Assembly (NCBI GenBank): GCA_932521035.1
Contig: OW051494.1
Span: 10,092,001-10,156,000, forward strand
Direction of reading: 5' to 3'
DNA: 64,000 bases
DNA from: Oscheius dolichura
Taxonomy: Eukaryota; Nematoda; Chromadorea; Rhabditida; Rhabditidae
The notes beneath the pieces are model-generated. The model did no database searches. It was not told where the DNA came from and saw only the letters and a program-made list of their open reading frames with translations. The position numbers and the translations under genes were made by a program. The stretch's first letter is position 1; every line of letters begins with the position of its first letter. Below, in pieces: positions 23,196 to 33,495 of the stretch.

Positions 23196-24736
23196 CTGGA
23201 AGAAGAAAAATAGCAAGGATTTTTTCTGGAAAGAAAGAAGAGCCACAGTTCACATACTGCTGCCCATTTTTGAGATTTCCTGGAGCAATTCGCCCTCGGA
23301 ACGGTGAAAACAAGGGAAAATGGAAGAATCCAAAGAAATTTGACTTGAAAACAGCCGCAGTTCACGCAAAGGTGCCCTGTTCTTATATTTTTTAAGTCAT
23401 AGAAAGGTAAAAGACGAAAAAATGGAGAAAATAGAGAGAAATAAATGATAAACAGAGGATTTTATACGGCCAGTCGAGCAGATCAACAGCCACCGCCCCT
23501 CAACAGATGGCTTTTGTCTTACAACGGGTGATAGATGTTGATGTTGACTGAAAAGAGAAAGTAAAAGCCGACCGGGAACAAAGCACCCAGTATTTTTGAG
23601 CGGATTTGTGGAAAAATTGGGAGTTTTGAAAGCTTTTCGGATCAGAAACTCGGTGGAATAGAGACAATTCGGTTCAGCTCGGCTTTTCAAGGACCTGGCC
23701 CGATTTTTAGGTTATTTTGAGCGGGAAAAGACTTCATTTTAGCTGGATATTAGGCTGTTCTTTGGCTGTAAAATAAAAAAAAATGGAAAAGGATAGGAGA
23801 CTGAAGGATGAGGGGGGATTCCCCGCCACTATGACCAGGAACCCCGCCAGACGGCTTTATATATGGATCAAAATGAATCAGAAGGATGATATCATGGTTT
23901 CTGAGACGAAAAGAAGTGTAATAAGCATAACAGAGGGGAGAAGAATGAGTCAGGCAGACGAGACGACCCGTGGGGACAACAGGAAACCGCCGAAAGTCAG
24001 TAGAAACGGCGCTGTTGACTGACCTTTTCTCTGTGGCCAAGGACGGGCGGCAGAAAAGAAGAGACGGGAGAGGGGGGGAAGGAAGAAGTAACACAATAAA
24101 ACAGGAAAAAAACTACTAAATTTTAGGGAAGAAACGCTAGTTTCCGGGAAAGACGGCTTCTATGCCCCCACTTTTATTGTTTTATTCCTTTTGATACAAA
24201 AAATAGTACACTTTCTAAAATTTAATAACGGTAATAATGTAGAAAATTTTTCAAGGAGCCAGAAAATATCAAGATCTTTGCTAGAAAGGTATTATTCCAA
24301 ATTGGGGCGAGGCTCCAAAGTTCGACGGTCTCCCAGCGCGGTACTGCCCTACCAGAAGAGGATTCCACCTGGATTTATCTGCCATTAGGATTCAAATTTT
24401 TCAATCCCGTGTTTAGCTCCTAGCTGGATTGCGGGCGTTCTTTTCTCCTATTAGAACGCGCCTTGAGTCTTTTTCACCTTCCTGAAACCTAAAATATGGT
24501 AATTAGACAATCACAATGCCTTTGTTATTGGTCTCAAAGTGGAGAAAATGTGGCGGAAGATCTGCCGGATTACTCTAGCCACGGGGGCTAAAATTATTCA
24601 AAAAGATTCATAACCTTTGCCAAGTTCTATAATCCTTTCCAAGAGTATCCTTCAATATCCACACAACCACCTGATCAGTCGATTGAACCAGTTAACAGGA
24701 AGGAAGAGCTCCTCACCGAAGTGACGTGCGTCACGA
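23196..24736. other. Intergenic without supported gene
   Basis: Open frames occur on both strands (23397-23690 and 23750-24094, minus), but they lack domains and consistent splice sites. The segment between the transthyretin-like gene and tRNA-Lys is otherwise unique, AT-rich sequence. Confidence 0.5.
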
Positions 24737-24808
24737 GCCTCGTTAGCTCAGCGGTAGAGCGTTGGACTTTTAATCCAACGGTCAAGGGTTCGATCCCCTT
24801 ACGTGGCT
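24737..24808 (+). tRNA. tRNA-Lys (TTT), second copy
   Basis: Identical to the copy at 5813-5884, including the T:T mismatch in the acceptor stem and T as discriminator. The trailer reads GTGATATTTTTGCTTTTTTTG, close to that of the other copy. It ends 46 bp from the stop of the convergent kinase-like gene. Confidence 0.93.
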
Positions 24809-24854
24809 GTGATATTTTTGCTTTTTTTGCCTTCTATATCTCAAGTAAATTTAT

Positions 24855-26855
24855 TCATTGTTTTGCATATTTTTCTGTCAAATTCGTTAGCAAATCAAGG
24901 CAATCGTCAATTGCAAACTTTGCTCGACTCTGAAGCTTGGCTACTTGCACTTCTTGAACATTTTCTGGCAAATGAGCGACCATAGCCGAGTGATAAACAG
25001 CAGCGAACAGGAGATTCTGACATTGGGCATGGTAATTGACCTGGTAGAGCTCTTGGACCTGAAGATTTGAGTCTAATTGAAGGTTTTTGAGGGGTCAAAC
25101 CTGTTCAAACGTGAAAAACGCCGGCTTTCCTAGTTCTTTGGTCAGAGTTTCGTAATATTCACGAAGAATCTCATTGGTATATTGTCTACGGACATCTGCT
25201 TCTGTACAGAGGACCAGAACACTGGCTAGATCACTTGTCAGGCAGCCTAAAAGTGGAAAATTTGATTTTAATAGGAAATAGGACGATAAACGTCGTTGCA
25301 CTGGGGTTTTTGACTGAAAATGGGCCTCCAACGCTCAAAAAACGTTATTTTCCCAATAAATTAGCACTCTCATCGGGTTAAGGCGACAATTTTGCCCCTG
25401 AAAAACGTTTTCCCCTCCAAAAAAATGGGAATTTTCCTCTTGAACCCGAACTCTACTTGTTAGTAGACCGTGTAGGGCGCGTCGAGTCGAAAAACTTCTT
25501 CCAAATCTTAATTTTTTGCTAAGTTTCAAAAAATTTTTATGTGCTAAAAAGAGAAAAAAAGTGCTCTTTCAGGTAATTATCAACTATACCTAATTTCTGT
25601 TTAAAAAAAACAAATAAATCAAATTTTTTGAAAATAAAGGACTGTTCGCGGTTATTCATCATTTGGCGGGCCTGTCTAACGGTTCTTGCAGAGAATAAGG
25701 GTAAAAATATTAACCAGCTGAGGTGTAGGTGAACGGGTCAGGATTATGGTATCTTGCGCTTAAAATGGTCCCAAAGAGGTAAAAAACCCACCAGAATGGG
25801 CCAACTGCCAATCGATGTAGGCCTCGACTTCGTTTCCCACCGAGCTGTCGCTATTCGTCTTCCAGAAGATATTATTTGTCCATAAATTGCCGTGTACCAG
25901 AACCGGCGGTAAATTTAGTGTTTTATAGGCGTGGAAAGAGGTCCAGTTCATGAAATCGCGATCCCCCACAGAGGGGAGGAGCCGATCTATTCCGGCGGCA
26001 AAAAGGGTCGGGTTCAAATCCTTCAATTTCTTCAACAAATCCACCATAATCCGGATTGTTGAGTCCGGCAGGCTGCTATGGAAGGTCTCGACCCAGGAGC
26101 GGTCCTTTAAATTCAGAAAATGGGCTTGGAACTTGGCCAAATCTCGAGCAATCGAGAGCAGCTGATGACGATTGAAGCCGTCCACTAGGGAGGCTAATTC
26201 CCCTCGTTGGGCGAGACTTTCCATCAGCAAAAAGGCCGGCCCCTTCCCGGTGGGACCAAATTTTCCTGTTTTGAACATCCTGGGAGTTGGGATCAACCGC
26301 AGGGAGGAGAAATGATCGTAGAAGTCCACCTCCCGGTCGTGGATGGCACAGATGGCCGGCAGGGCGCCGTCTCCCGTCGGTTCGTCCGGCTTACTGACTT
26401 CGTCCAATTTCCCACTATCGGGGACTTTTAAAATAACGGAAGAGGAGCCGATATCACAGAGATATACCTTCGAGGCGAAGCCTTTCCCACCGCTGATCTG
26501 AAAAATGACTATTTTTGCTTGAAATTAGGATTTGGGAGGGATTTTCCCTATTTTTCGATCAAAACTCATTTTGAAGCAATATTTACAGCGTATTTTGGTG
26601 TTAAAATGTTCAGAATTTTCCGCTGATTACGCGTGACTAATCTAAAAATTATAAAAAGGTGAGAAAAACGCAAAATTTCACGTTTGTTCAGTGAATTTCG
26701 TCAAGTTTGGATTGTTTTTTGGAGAAAACAAGGGATAAACTCACCTCCTTGACGGATTTAACCTCAGAAACGGCTTGAAAACTGCTGTCCACCTCCTTTA
26801 AAGTACGAATAAGCCATTCAGGGGTAAAAGAACTGGTTCCGATCATATTTTCCAT
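24855..26855 (-). CDS. CHK kinase-like (DUF1679-type) protein with HGN in place of HGD
   Basis: Four exons: 26745-26855, 25792-26497, 25101-25246 and 24855-25058, giving 388 residues from the ATG chosen (MENMIGTSS; another in-frame ATG lies at 26939). The N-lobe block is ISGGKGFASKVYLCDIGSSS. The loop that normally reads HGDLWSNN reads HGNLWTNN, and the metal-binding IDWQ block (YIDWQLAHSG) is kept. The C-terminal helices EILREYYETLTKELGKP match the nematode family, which is related to choline/ethanolamine and aminoglycoside kinases. Replacement of the catalytic-loop aspartate by asparagine suggests loss or change of phosphotransfer activity; this is inference. Intron 2 is 545 bp, intron 3 is 42 bp. 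AATAAA overlaps the stop codon region. Confidence 0.93.
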
Positions 26856-26996
26856 AAAAATGAAGCAAATATGAGGAGTAGAGAGGGAGAAAAGGAGAGA
26901 TGTCAGGTCAAATGCCGCGTCGGCACCGAGTGATTGCACAACATTGCCGGCTGCGATTAGAGCGCGGCGCAGTATGCTCTTTGGTCAGTATCAGAA

Positions 26997-27044
26997 GTAC
27001 ACACAAATCACAATTGTGATTTGTGCAATCACAATTGTGATTTG
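26997..27044. repeat. Tandem perfect palindromes
   Basis: The palindrome ACAAATCACAATTGTGATTTGT is followed at once by a second copy of its core CAATCACAATTGTGATTTG. It lies between the kinase-like gene and tRNA-Val. Confidence 0.88.
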
Positions 27045-27095
27045 TGCAAAAAAAAAAAAGTAGAGAAATGAAGAGAATAAAAGCAAAAATGTTAC

Positions 27096-27168
27096 TGATC
27101 TCGGGCGGGATCGAACCGCCGACCTTCTGTGTGTTAGACAGATGTGATAACCACTACACCACGGGACC
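27096..27168 (-). tRNA. tRNA-Val (AAC), second copy
   Basis: Same sequence as the tRNA at 16547-16619, including the C:A mismatch in the acceptor stem. The trailer has TTTTTGCTTTTATTCTCTTC, resembling that of the first copy, which points to duplication of a longer segment. Confidence 0.94.
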
Positions 27169-27260
27169 GGTTGGAAAGAGGCAATGGCTGCTCGATGGCG
27201 TGTTCATAATCGCTCGGACCGCCACTTTCCTCCCTCCCAGTTCACTTTCCCTTTATTCTT

Positions 27261-27316
27261 CTGACGTTTGAACCTTTTATTACCCTTTCTCAAGGATTAT
27301 GACTCCTTTAAAAGGG
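27261..27316 (+). promoter_or_regulatory. Promoter module of secreted peptide gene A
   Basis: In order: CTGACGT (27261), CCTTTTATT (about 27273), TTCTCAAGGATTATGAC, and the TATA-like CCTTTAAAAGGG. The same order and spacing occur before the three paralogues. TGACGT is the half-site of CREB/ATF-type bZIP factors. Confidence 0.65.
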
Positions 27317-27348
27317 AAAGAAGCCCCAATTCCCGGCAGTGGAGCAGT

Positions 27349-27562
27349 ATGCGCCTCTTCCTTTTTGTCTTCCTTCTAGTACTGGCGGCTGGCCTTCTCC
27401 CGGAGGCTTATTGTGGTCTAGCAAACCTTCGTCTCCCCCGAGCCAGTTTGTTAGACCTTCTTTTAATGTTTAAATTCTTTTTCAGGTCATTTTAGACGAA
27501 ATAGTAGACTCGGCGGCATCTTGGATGGTTTCAAAACCCGGAAGAGAGCAAAGAACCAGTAA
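27349..27562 (+). CDS. Small secreted basic peptide, paralogue A
   Basis: Exons 27349-27445 and 27486-27562 around a 40-bp phase-1 intron give 57 residues. The signal peptide is MRLFLFVFLLVLAAGLLPEA. The C-terminal peptide is arginine/lysine-rich (SHFRRNSRLGGILDGFKTRK). It belongs with the genes at 28036, 29741 and 30367, which share the intron phase and position, the promoter module and a loose F-x-R-x-L-x-x-G-I-x-x-(F/L)-K pattern. A short, cationic, secreted peptide could be antimicrobial or a signalling peptide; nothing in the sequence decides this. Confidence 0.75.
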
Positions 27563-28035
27563 AGTTCGGAAAGTGAGAACGTGGAAAACTTGAATAAAAC
27601 TCTTCAATTGACAGCTCTGTATACTTTCAAGCTTAATAATTCCTCAAAAGGGCGTTTTGAGCGAGAATTTACCAAATCCCAAGGGGGGCATGGTATGCCG
27701 CCTTCTTGGGCCGATAACTCTTTAAGAGAATGGAATTTCTGGATGGTCTTGATATCATCTGAAAGAGCAGAAAATTGTGAACAAAAGGAATGCTGAATTT
27801 GAAAAAAAACTAAATTTTTCTAGTCCCACATAGTCAAAGTTCCGCCGCCCTTCGTAATAGTTCTACCTGAGGAAAAGTAAAACTTTCCGGCTTGATTTGA
27901 CGCTTGAAACACGCATTTTTCTGGTCGATTTTTCACTTTTCCTACAAAAAAGAAGGTGGCTAATTGGTCTGGAGTAAAGAAAGGAAACGCAATCAGGATT
28001 AAGTAGAATTGATTAAATTATCACCATATCACCAG

Positions 28036-28283
28036 TTAGGAATTCTTGGACCGGTTGGCTCGCTCTTTCAAGGACTGTATTCCATTGTTCAGACCACGGA
28101 AGAAGTCTCCGTTACCTGAAAAAGTGTTTCTTTATAAATTAGGATAAATTAAGACATACTCTTCTCCACTCCTTGTTCATTTTCTACTGGACGACGAGTA
28201 GGACGAGTACGCGGTGGATGAGCAATAAGCGCGGTACAGGAAACAACCATAAGGAGAAATAGGACAAGGAAGAAGGGCTGCAT
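28036..28283 (-). CDS. Small secreted peptide, paralogue B
   Basis: Exons 28160-28283 and 28036-28115 around a 44-bp phase-1 intron (donor GTATGT, acceptor CTTTTTCAG) give 67 residues. The signal peptide is MQPFFLVLFLLMVVSCTALI. A Pro/Arg-rich middle (HPPRTRPTRRP) follows, then the C-terminal exon GDFFRGLNNGIQSLKERANR, an amphipathic helix candidate. Its start MQPF(F/L)L is shared with paralogue C. A TATAAA box lies about 40 bp upstream of the ATG. Confidence 0.78.
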
Positions 28284-28320
28284 CTCTTTTCTTGGAAGTG
28301 GGGAAAAGGGGTAAAATGGG

Positions 28321-28384
28321 GGTTTATAAGGAGCGAATGGAGTATAACCCCTGGGAATTGATAATAAAACGAGGAATACGTCAA
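28321..28384 (-). promoter_or_regulatory. Promoter module of secreted peptide gene B
   Basis: Read on the minus strand: TTGACGT, then TTTTATTATCAATTCCCAGG, GGTTATAC, and CTTATAAACC nearest the gene. This matches the modules of the paralogues in order and spacing. Confidence 0.7.
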
Positions 28385-28669
28385 GAGAGGAAAAAAATGA
28401 CGAAATACCTAGTGCAGATCTGATTCCATCGAAATTTGACCCTACTTACAAGGGAATCTTTTCGCTTTAGGTTGGACTCGTGAGACGAGACCTAGCTCAT
28501 TCGAAAGAGCATCAAAAGTTATGCCAGAAGCCGTGTTCCTTTTTTCCAAAATGACCCGTGCTACGGCGTAGCGCACGTTTGACGTTTATGTGTTAAATTG
28601 GTTTTCGCCGTTATATACATTTTTTGATGCATAATTTTTTGCGGTTACACATAATCCTTTCAATTACAG

Positions 28670-29309
28670 GGAACGAAGATAAGAAACGGACTTTTCCAGC
28701 AAACAACTAAAGATGGATTTAGCGCATATTTAGCAAAAATGGAGAGAAAACATCCGCTGCTCCACAAGAAAATTAAATCACGTGAGGCCGCTTTATTCCG
28801 GTAAGGCTGCATTGTTTCCATTATTTTCTTTTAGAAATCATTCGAAAAGGTCAAAACTGCTGGCCGGATTTGGAGGGAGATGCAGCACTACCAATATATC
28901 AGAGTGCTTCAATGAGATGGTTAAGAAATACGTTCCAAAGAAGATGTCGAGACAAGGCGCATTCAAAGGTATAATAGAAATGCATAAAAGTGAGATGTTT
29001 TTGAGCTTAAACAATTTTGTAGATGAGATGAACGAACTGGAACTGTCCAAGAGTCTAACAAATAAAAGATCGGATGTATTTATATACCGTAAAAGAGCTC
29101 CATTTGTTTGGCCGCCTACTATGAATCAAGAAACTAATTTGGAAATGTCCTCGGACACAGATAATATCACAGATAATAATAACGTCGTCAGCCACAAGAA
29201 GATACCAAAGAATATCAAGTTCAACGATATTCAAAGAGCACATTATAAAAAAGGAGACGGCAGCAAGAGGAAAGGAAGACCTGGTTCTAAAGCCAATTAT
29301 AAATTATAA
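28670..29309 (+). pseudogene. Transposon-derived gene fragment
   Basis: Two exons (28670-28800 and 28835-29309) join across a 34-bp GTAAGG...TTTTAG intron and read KSREAALFR-NHSKRSKLLA. The frame holds CSTTNISECFNEMVKKYVPK, which resembles the C-terminal segment of transposase-like proteins of DNA transposons (Thr-Asn-x-Ser-Glu-x-x-Asn). It ends in a basic tail (GSKRKGRPGSKANYK). No start codon or upstream catalytic region is present, so this looks like a 5'-truncated insertion. It separates secreted peptide genes B and C. The superfamily is uncertain. Confidence 0.6.
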
Positions 29310-29329
29310 ATGTTATGAACCACACAAGT

Positions 29330-29635
29330 ATGATGATTTAAAAATGTTTAATATTATATTTTTAGAAAACGTGCTATCGATACTACAATAGAAAGCATGG
29401 ATCTCTCAAATCCATCATTCGAGGCCCCTCCTAATGAAGAACTTCCGCTATCTAGTCTTCGAAGAAGCATAAGTCTGACCCCGCTTTGCACGGACAAGTA
29501 TGATGATTTTAAAATGTTTACTATTATATTTTTAGAAAACGAGCAATAGATACAACAAGAGAAAGCTTGGATCTATCATATCTCTCGCCACTCGAGTCTG
29601 ACCCACTTTGGAAAAAAAAATTACAGTAAGCCAGG
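29330..29635 (+). repeat. Duplicated exon-like segment after the transposon fragment
   Basis: The block AAGTATGATGATTT, ATGTTTA-TATTATATTTTTAG, then AAAACG(T/A)GC occurs twice (about 29328-29376 and 29499-29549). Each is followed by a frame starting KRAIDTT and containing ES(M/L)DLS. This looks like a duplicated 3' exon with its acceptor site. Confidence 0.75.
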
Positions 29636-29740
29636 AAACGGTCCTGCCGTTCTTGTTTTTAACCATAAATAAGTAGAAAAATATCAAATGAAACGATTTA
29701 TTCGGGATTTATCGAAGTGTACCGCTGGTAGGAGAACTCT

Positions 29741-29943
29741 TTAGCCGCTCAAATACTCACGAAGCTTATCAAAGAAATTGTTAGCCCCTATAAATGATCA
29801 TTGCCTATATTATAAAAGGCTGTTTTACCTGTCATACGGGGAAGTTTGGTAGGAGAAGGAGTAGCTCCCGACAAGGGGATAGCAATAGCCTGGATACAGA
29901 AAGCAACCATTAGAAGAGTGAGGATGAGGAGGAAGGGCTGCAT
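29741..29943 (-). CDS. Small secreted peptide, paralogue C
   Basis: Exons 29829-29943 and 29741-29787 around a 41-bp phase-1 intron give 53 residues. The signal peptide is MQPFLLILTLLMVAFCIQAI, close to that of paralogue B. The C-terminal exon reads ANNFFDKLREYLSG, so the FF-x-x-L core is kept, but this member is less basic. The two related upstream regions and the shared MQPF start indicate that B and C are the most recent pair. Confidence 0.74.
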
Positions 29944-29980
29944 TTTCTTTTAGAAGTGGGGAAGAAGAAGAACTGGCCGC

Positions 29981-30054
29981 TTATAAAAGTTGGTTTATAG
30001 ACTGGGAAGGGGGTATTACTTCTGGGAATGATGAATAAAACGGAGAAGACGTCA
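29981..30054 (-). promoter_or_regulatory. Promoter module of secreted peptide gene C
   Basis: Minus-strand order: TGACGT (30049-30054), TTTTATTCATCATTCCCAG, AAGTAATACC, CTATAAACC and a second TTTTATAAG. It is the same module as at 27261, 28321 and 30258. Confidence 0.7.
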
Positions 30055-30123
30055 GAAGAGAGGAAAAGAGCTAAAAAATCAAGCTAGAAACGTTTTTCCA
30101 AAGGATATGGACTGCCGCGCGCC

Positions 30124-30211
30124 CGCACCCATATAATCTCGGCAGCTGAAAACGTTTTAGCTCGGCGCGCTGAAATACATCGTCTTCGCGCTGCCGAGAG
30201 TTTATGGGCGT
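30124..30211. repeat. Foldback element copy 4 (short, diverged)
   Basis: Arms CGCACCCATATAATCTCGGC and GCCGAGAGTTTATGGGCGTG with a longer central palindrome around CTCGGCGCGCTG. It lies between the divergent peptide genes C and D. Confidence 0.8.
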
Positions 30212-30257
30212 GGGAAACGCCACCAAATCGAAATTGGCACCCAATTCTTCTGTCCCC

Positions 30258-30318
30258 TGACGTCCTCCCCCTTTTATTCACCATTCCCAGGGATTACAAC
30301 CCTTGTTGCCTTTATAAC
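30258..30318 (+). promoter_or_regulatory. Promoter module of secreted peptide gene D
   Basis: TGACGTC, then CTTTTATTCACCATTCCCAG, GGATTACAAC and the TATA-like CTTTATAACC, ending about 50 bp before the ATG. Confidence 0.72.
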
Positions 30319-30366
30319 CAGCCCCTCTATACGGCCGTTATCCTATTCTACACAGCTGAGACAGGA

Positions 30367-30580
30367 ATGCATCTTCTCTTCCTCCTTCTGCCTTTTCTAA
30401 TGATTATTTTCCACTCCCAGATCGTTGCTAACCCTTTAGAGGAACAAACTTCTCCTGCTGGAATTTCTATGGGCAGTAAGGCATACGTTCATTTGATGTT
30501 TTCACTGTGAATTTACAGGTATCATGAGAGTATTTCCTCGTCTGAACAAAGGGATACAGGACTTGAAAGCGGCCGTCTAG
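30367..30580 (+). CDS. Small secreted peptide, paralogue D
   Basis: Exons 30367-30475 and 30519-30580 around a 43-bp phase-1 intron give 56 residues. The signal peptide is MHLLFLLLPFLMIIFHSQIV. The C-terminal exon gives IMRVFPRLNKGIQDLKAAV, closely matching paralogue B in the LN-x-GIQ-x-LK core. It is divergent from gene C, with the promoter modules between. Confidence 0.77.
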
Positions 30581-30913
30581 CTAAAGTGGCGGAAGGAACG
30601 AAGACACCGACGGGAAATGGCGCCAATTTCATAAAAATTCATTGATCGACAAAGTTTTATCACATTGTATAGCCACAGGTAGACAGTCGTGTAGCCTGAA
30701 GCGCCACAGTTAGACATCCAAAAGTTTCTCCTGCCATTTTGTACCATTTTCTCTCAAAAATTTGTTATTCTCACTACCAAAAAGCGAGAAACGTCGATAA
30801 TATTTATCAGCTTGAGCATGGATCAATGAATTTCGAAGATTTTTCGTTTGTTTTTCCAAAACTTCATCGGCGTGGCTGAAAAGACTGGGCGGGCTACAGT
30901 AGGCGGAATAACA

Positions 30914-31126
30914 ATGAAGAGACGGCTAGTAAATAACTTTGTCCGCCTTATTCAAACTTCTCCGATCTATAGATTAGTTCTCTTAAAACTGCTCGTATTT
31001 CTCCAATTTGATCTCACCAAGAAAGGAAACGGGTCAAGGATTGGTGCCGTAGACAGTTATCTCCGAGACGAACCTCTTTTTCCCATGGCCGAGAGCAATA
31101 AAAACACAAAAGAAGAAGATATTTGA
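30914..31126 (+). CDS. Possible small protein with hydrophobic segment and acidic end
   Basis: An uninterrupted frame of 70 codons from ATG: LIQTSPIYRLVLLKLLVFLQ followed by a polar tail ending NTKEEDI. The layout resembles the small genes further right, but there is no intron, no acceptor before the ATG and no homologue here. It may be chance. Confidence 0.25.
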   Translation: MKRRLVNNFVRLIQTSPIYRLVLLKLLVFLQFDLTKKGNGSRIGAVDSYLRDEPLFPMAESNKNTKEEDI

Positions 31127-31435
31127 CTTCCCTTTGTCAAAGAGCACCATTCAGACACAGGCAGACCAGGAGAGACGGTCAAAAAGAGATCAATGCCCCA
31201 CTAAAGCTGTCAACTAGTCGGCCATGCCGCCATTATTGTTTATTACTGGTAATGACCGGCTTACATTCTTCTGTGATTCTTACCAGGAAAGAAAATTATA
31301 GGGTCTAGAAGAGTTTTTTGTGCTCTTTTGAATGATACCAAAATTATTGGCTCAAAGTTGCGTTTGGAGGTTTCTAAGACCATTTTAACCCGTCAGGCCC
31401 GTCGTTCCATACTGCGCTCTTGAAAGGACCCGGTC

Positions 31436-31572
31436 CTCGATAGTCCTCTCCCCTGTACCCGTAAAGTCTCGGCAAGACAAAGGTATAAAGGCGTCACAGT
31501 TTTGTAACAGTTTTGAATAAAGATGATCCCACTGCCGAGATTTTACTGGGGCAAGGATTATTCGGACTATCG
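31436..31572. repeat. Foldback element copy 5
   Basis: Starts CTCGATAGTCCTCTCCCCTG, has arm GTAAAGTCTCGGCAAG and core ACAGTTTTGTAACAGTTTTG, and ends GGACTATCG. The right inner arm has diverged (TTTTACTGGGGC). Confidence 0.9.
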
Positions 31573-33007
31573 GGCACCGAGCCAACTAACAGTCTGCCTC
31601 TCGTTTGTTATTGTGCCCTCTGCCGTCTGCCTCATAGTTTACAGAAATCGAAAAAAAACAGGCAAATCTATCCCCAGTCCCTCTTATTGCATCGACCATG
31701 TCGGCCATATTTGTCATAACCGCTGAGAAAATGGCTGAACTGTGTTTTAACGTTTCCTACTAGACAAATAGTCTCTTTCAAAACACAAATGGGGTGTTGT
31801 TAGTTCAGTTTGTTCCCTGCTAAAAGCTGGGCATTGTTTTCACTAATATTCTAGGATAAAATTGGAATATCGTCCATTTTATAGTGCCACATAGGATCCT
31901 ACCACTCTTTTCTTTCAAAACGCGCCTCAAAAGGCATCCAAACTCCTTTAGATACGTCTATATAGTAAAATTCAACATAATACGGGTTACGTTTCCTATT
32001 CAAGACCCTCTGACCCATTTTTTTGGTTAAAACGCTTTACGGCTGTCTAAGTGTGGCTCTAAGAAGAGTATGACGACTAGCCGAATTTTCAGTCATTTCC
32101 CGCCATTTACCCGCTCCCCAGTCAATCTGTCATCCTCTGGGTGGGATTCCAATTCCAGGGAAGAATCCCAAATTTGACAGAGAGCCCATGGACAAGGCAA
32201 TTAGGTCAAGAAAAATGGTCTTCCTTCTCTTTTTGTGGGTGGCAAAGGGGAGCTGGATATTGGGCCCCATATTTCAGAGCAGGCTGTCATCTTCTCTCAT
32301 TTCTGGGGCTTGTGGCTGGCCCCGCACCGACTCCCTTACGGTTTTTAATAGAAATTGAACAATTTCATCACATTTAACTTCTAGTCGATCCCTTTTTGAC
32401 TGCGGGGCTGTCTTACTGTAGCGCCACAGGCTACACGGCTGTCTAACTGTGGCTGACCACCTTTAAAGTGGGAAGGAGGTCTTTGGAAAGATTTTTAGTC
32501 GCTCTTTCGTCGTGGGAGTCCAGCTGCTTCCAAAAAAGGTTGAAAACACGCTCTCGAGGACGGAAGAAGTAGCCAGCTGCAACTGTTGTTCGACCGCCAA
32601 AAGCCACTGTGCACTACATTGAATCGTTCTGGGGCCCTTCAAGGCGGCTTTTCCCACAGTTTCGCGTTGTTTGGCCGACTATTTTTGGGCGAAAAAAAGA
32701 GCCGGCAGCCCTTTTTACTGGCGGCATTTGAACTACCGCCCATCTCTCTATTTGTTTATGGCCATCTAACCATTTTTGGGAGGCCCTCTCCCTATTTTTT
32801 AGCATAGAAATCCTTTCGTATTCCCTTAAAAATGACAAAACATCAAAAGGAAATGATGTGATCCTGTTTTGTGAATCAGAGCCGCGGATCAGAGGCGATA
32901 CGGAGAGCCAAAGTTAGAAAATGATGTCATTTCATGTAGGGAAACTGTGATCCTTTTTAAAATGGTTTATTTTTAAAGAAAGGGGGATTTTTTAACAGGG
33001 AAAGGGA

Positions 33008-33026
33008 GGGGGGGGGGGGGGGGGGG
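33008..33026. repeat. Poly-G tract (19 G)
   Basis: Nineteen consecutive G in intergenic DNA; a potential G-quadruplex. Confidence 0.93.
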
Positions 33027-33495
33027 TTGAATAGTAGCGGGAAGAAATATGCATTTTTTGGCTGGGGAGCTGTGTCACAGTGGTGCCACAGGCTACACGA
33101 CTGTCTAACTGTGACGGGGCGAGCTATCTAACTGTGGCTGAACCACTTTTAAAGTTGGAAGGAGGCCCTGAGAAAGTTTTTTGACTTCTAACTGTGGTTC
33201 CCACTGTCTAACTGTGGTACCTTGGTTTTTTTGGCCCTGGAACCATTTTTCTGCCTGTAAAGTCCCCAAAAACTCTTCCCTTCCTTCTGTAAAGAGAGTT
33301 CTGATCCCCGTTCCCACTGAAATTATCTCCTGGAACATGTTACCCGACCGTTCTCACGCACTTGCCTATTTGAACGCTGTAGTCCCGTTCTTCTTCTTCC
33401 CAGGACCTATTATCTCGTTAGGCAGATGGTTTTTGGATCTCCGGCATTGTATTTTTACAAAATAACACGGTTCTCCAAAAAATTTAGTTTTCAGA

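Larger units (their letters stand above)
30581..33495. other. Gene-poor stretch
   Basis: Contents: GGCTGTCTAACTGTGGC motifs (30670-30720, 32040-32055, 32410-32452, 33080-33215), one foldback element (31436-31572) and a G-tract (33008-33026). Apart from the weak candidate at 30914 I see no gene. Confidence 0.55.
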
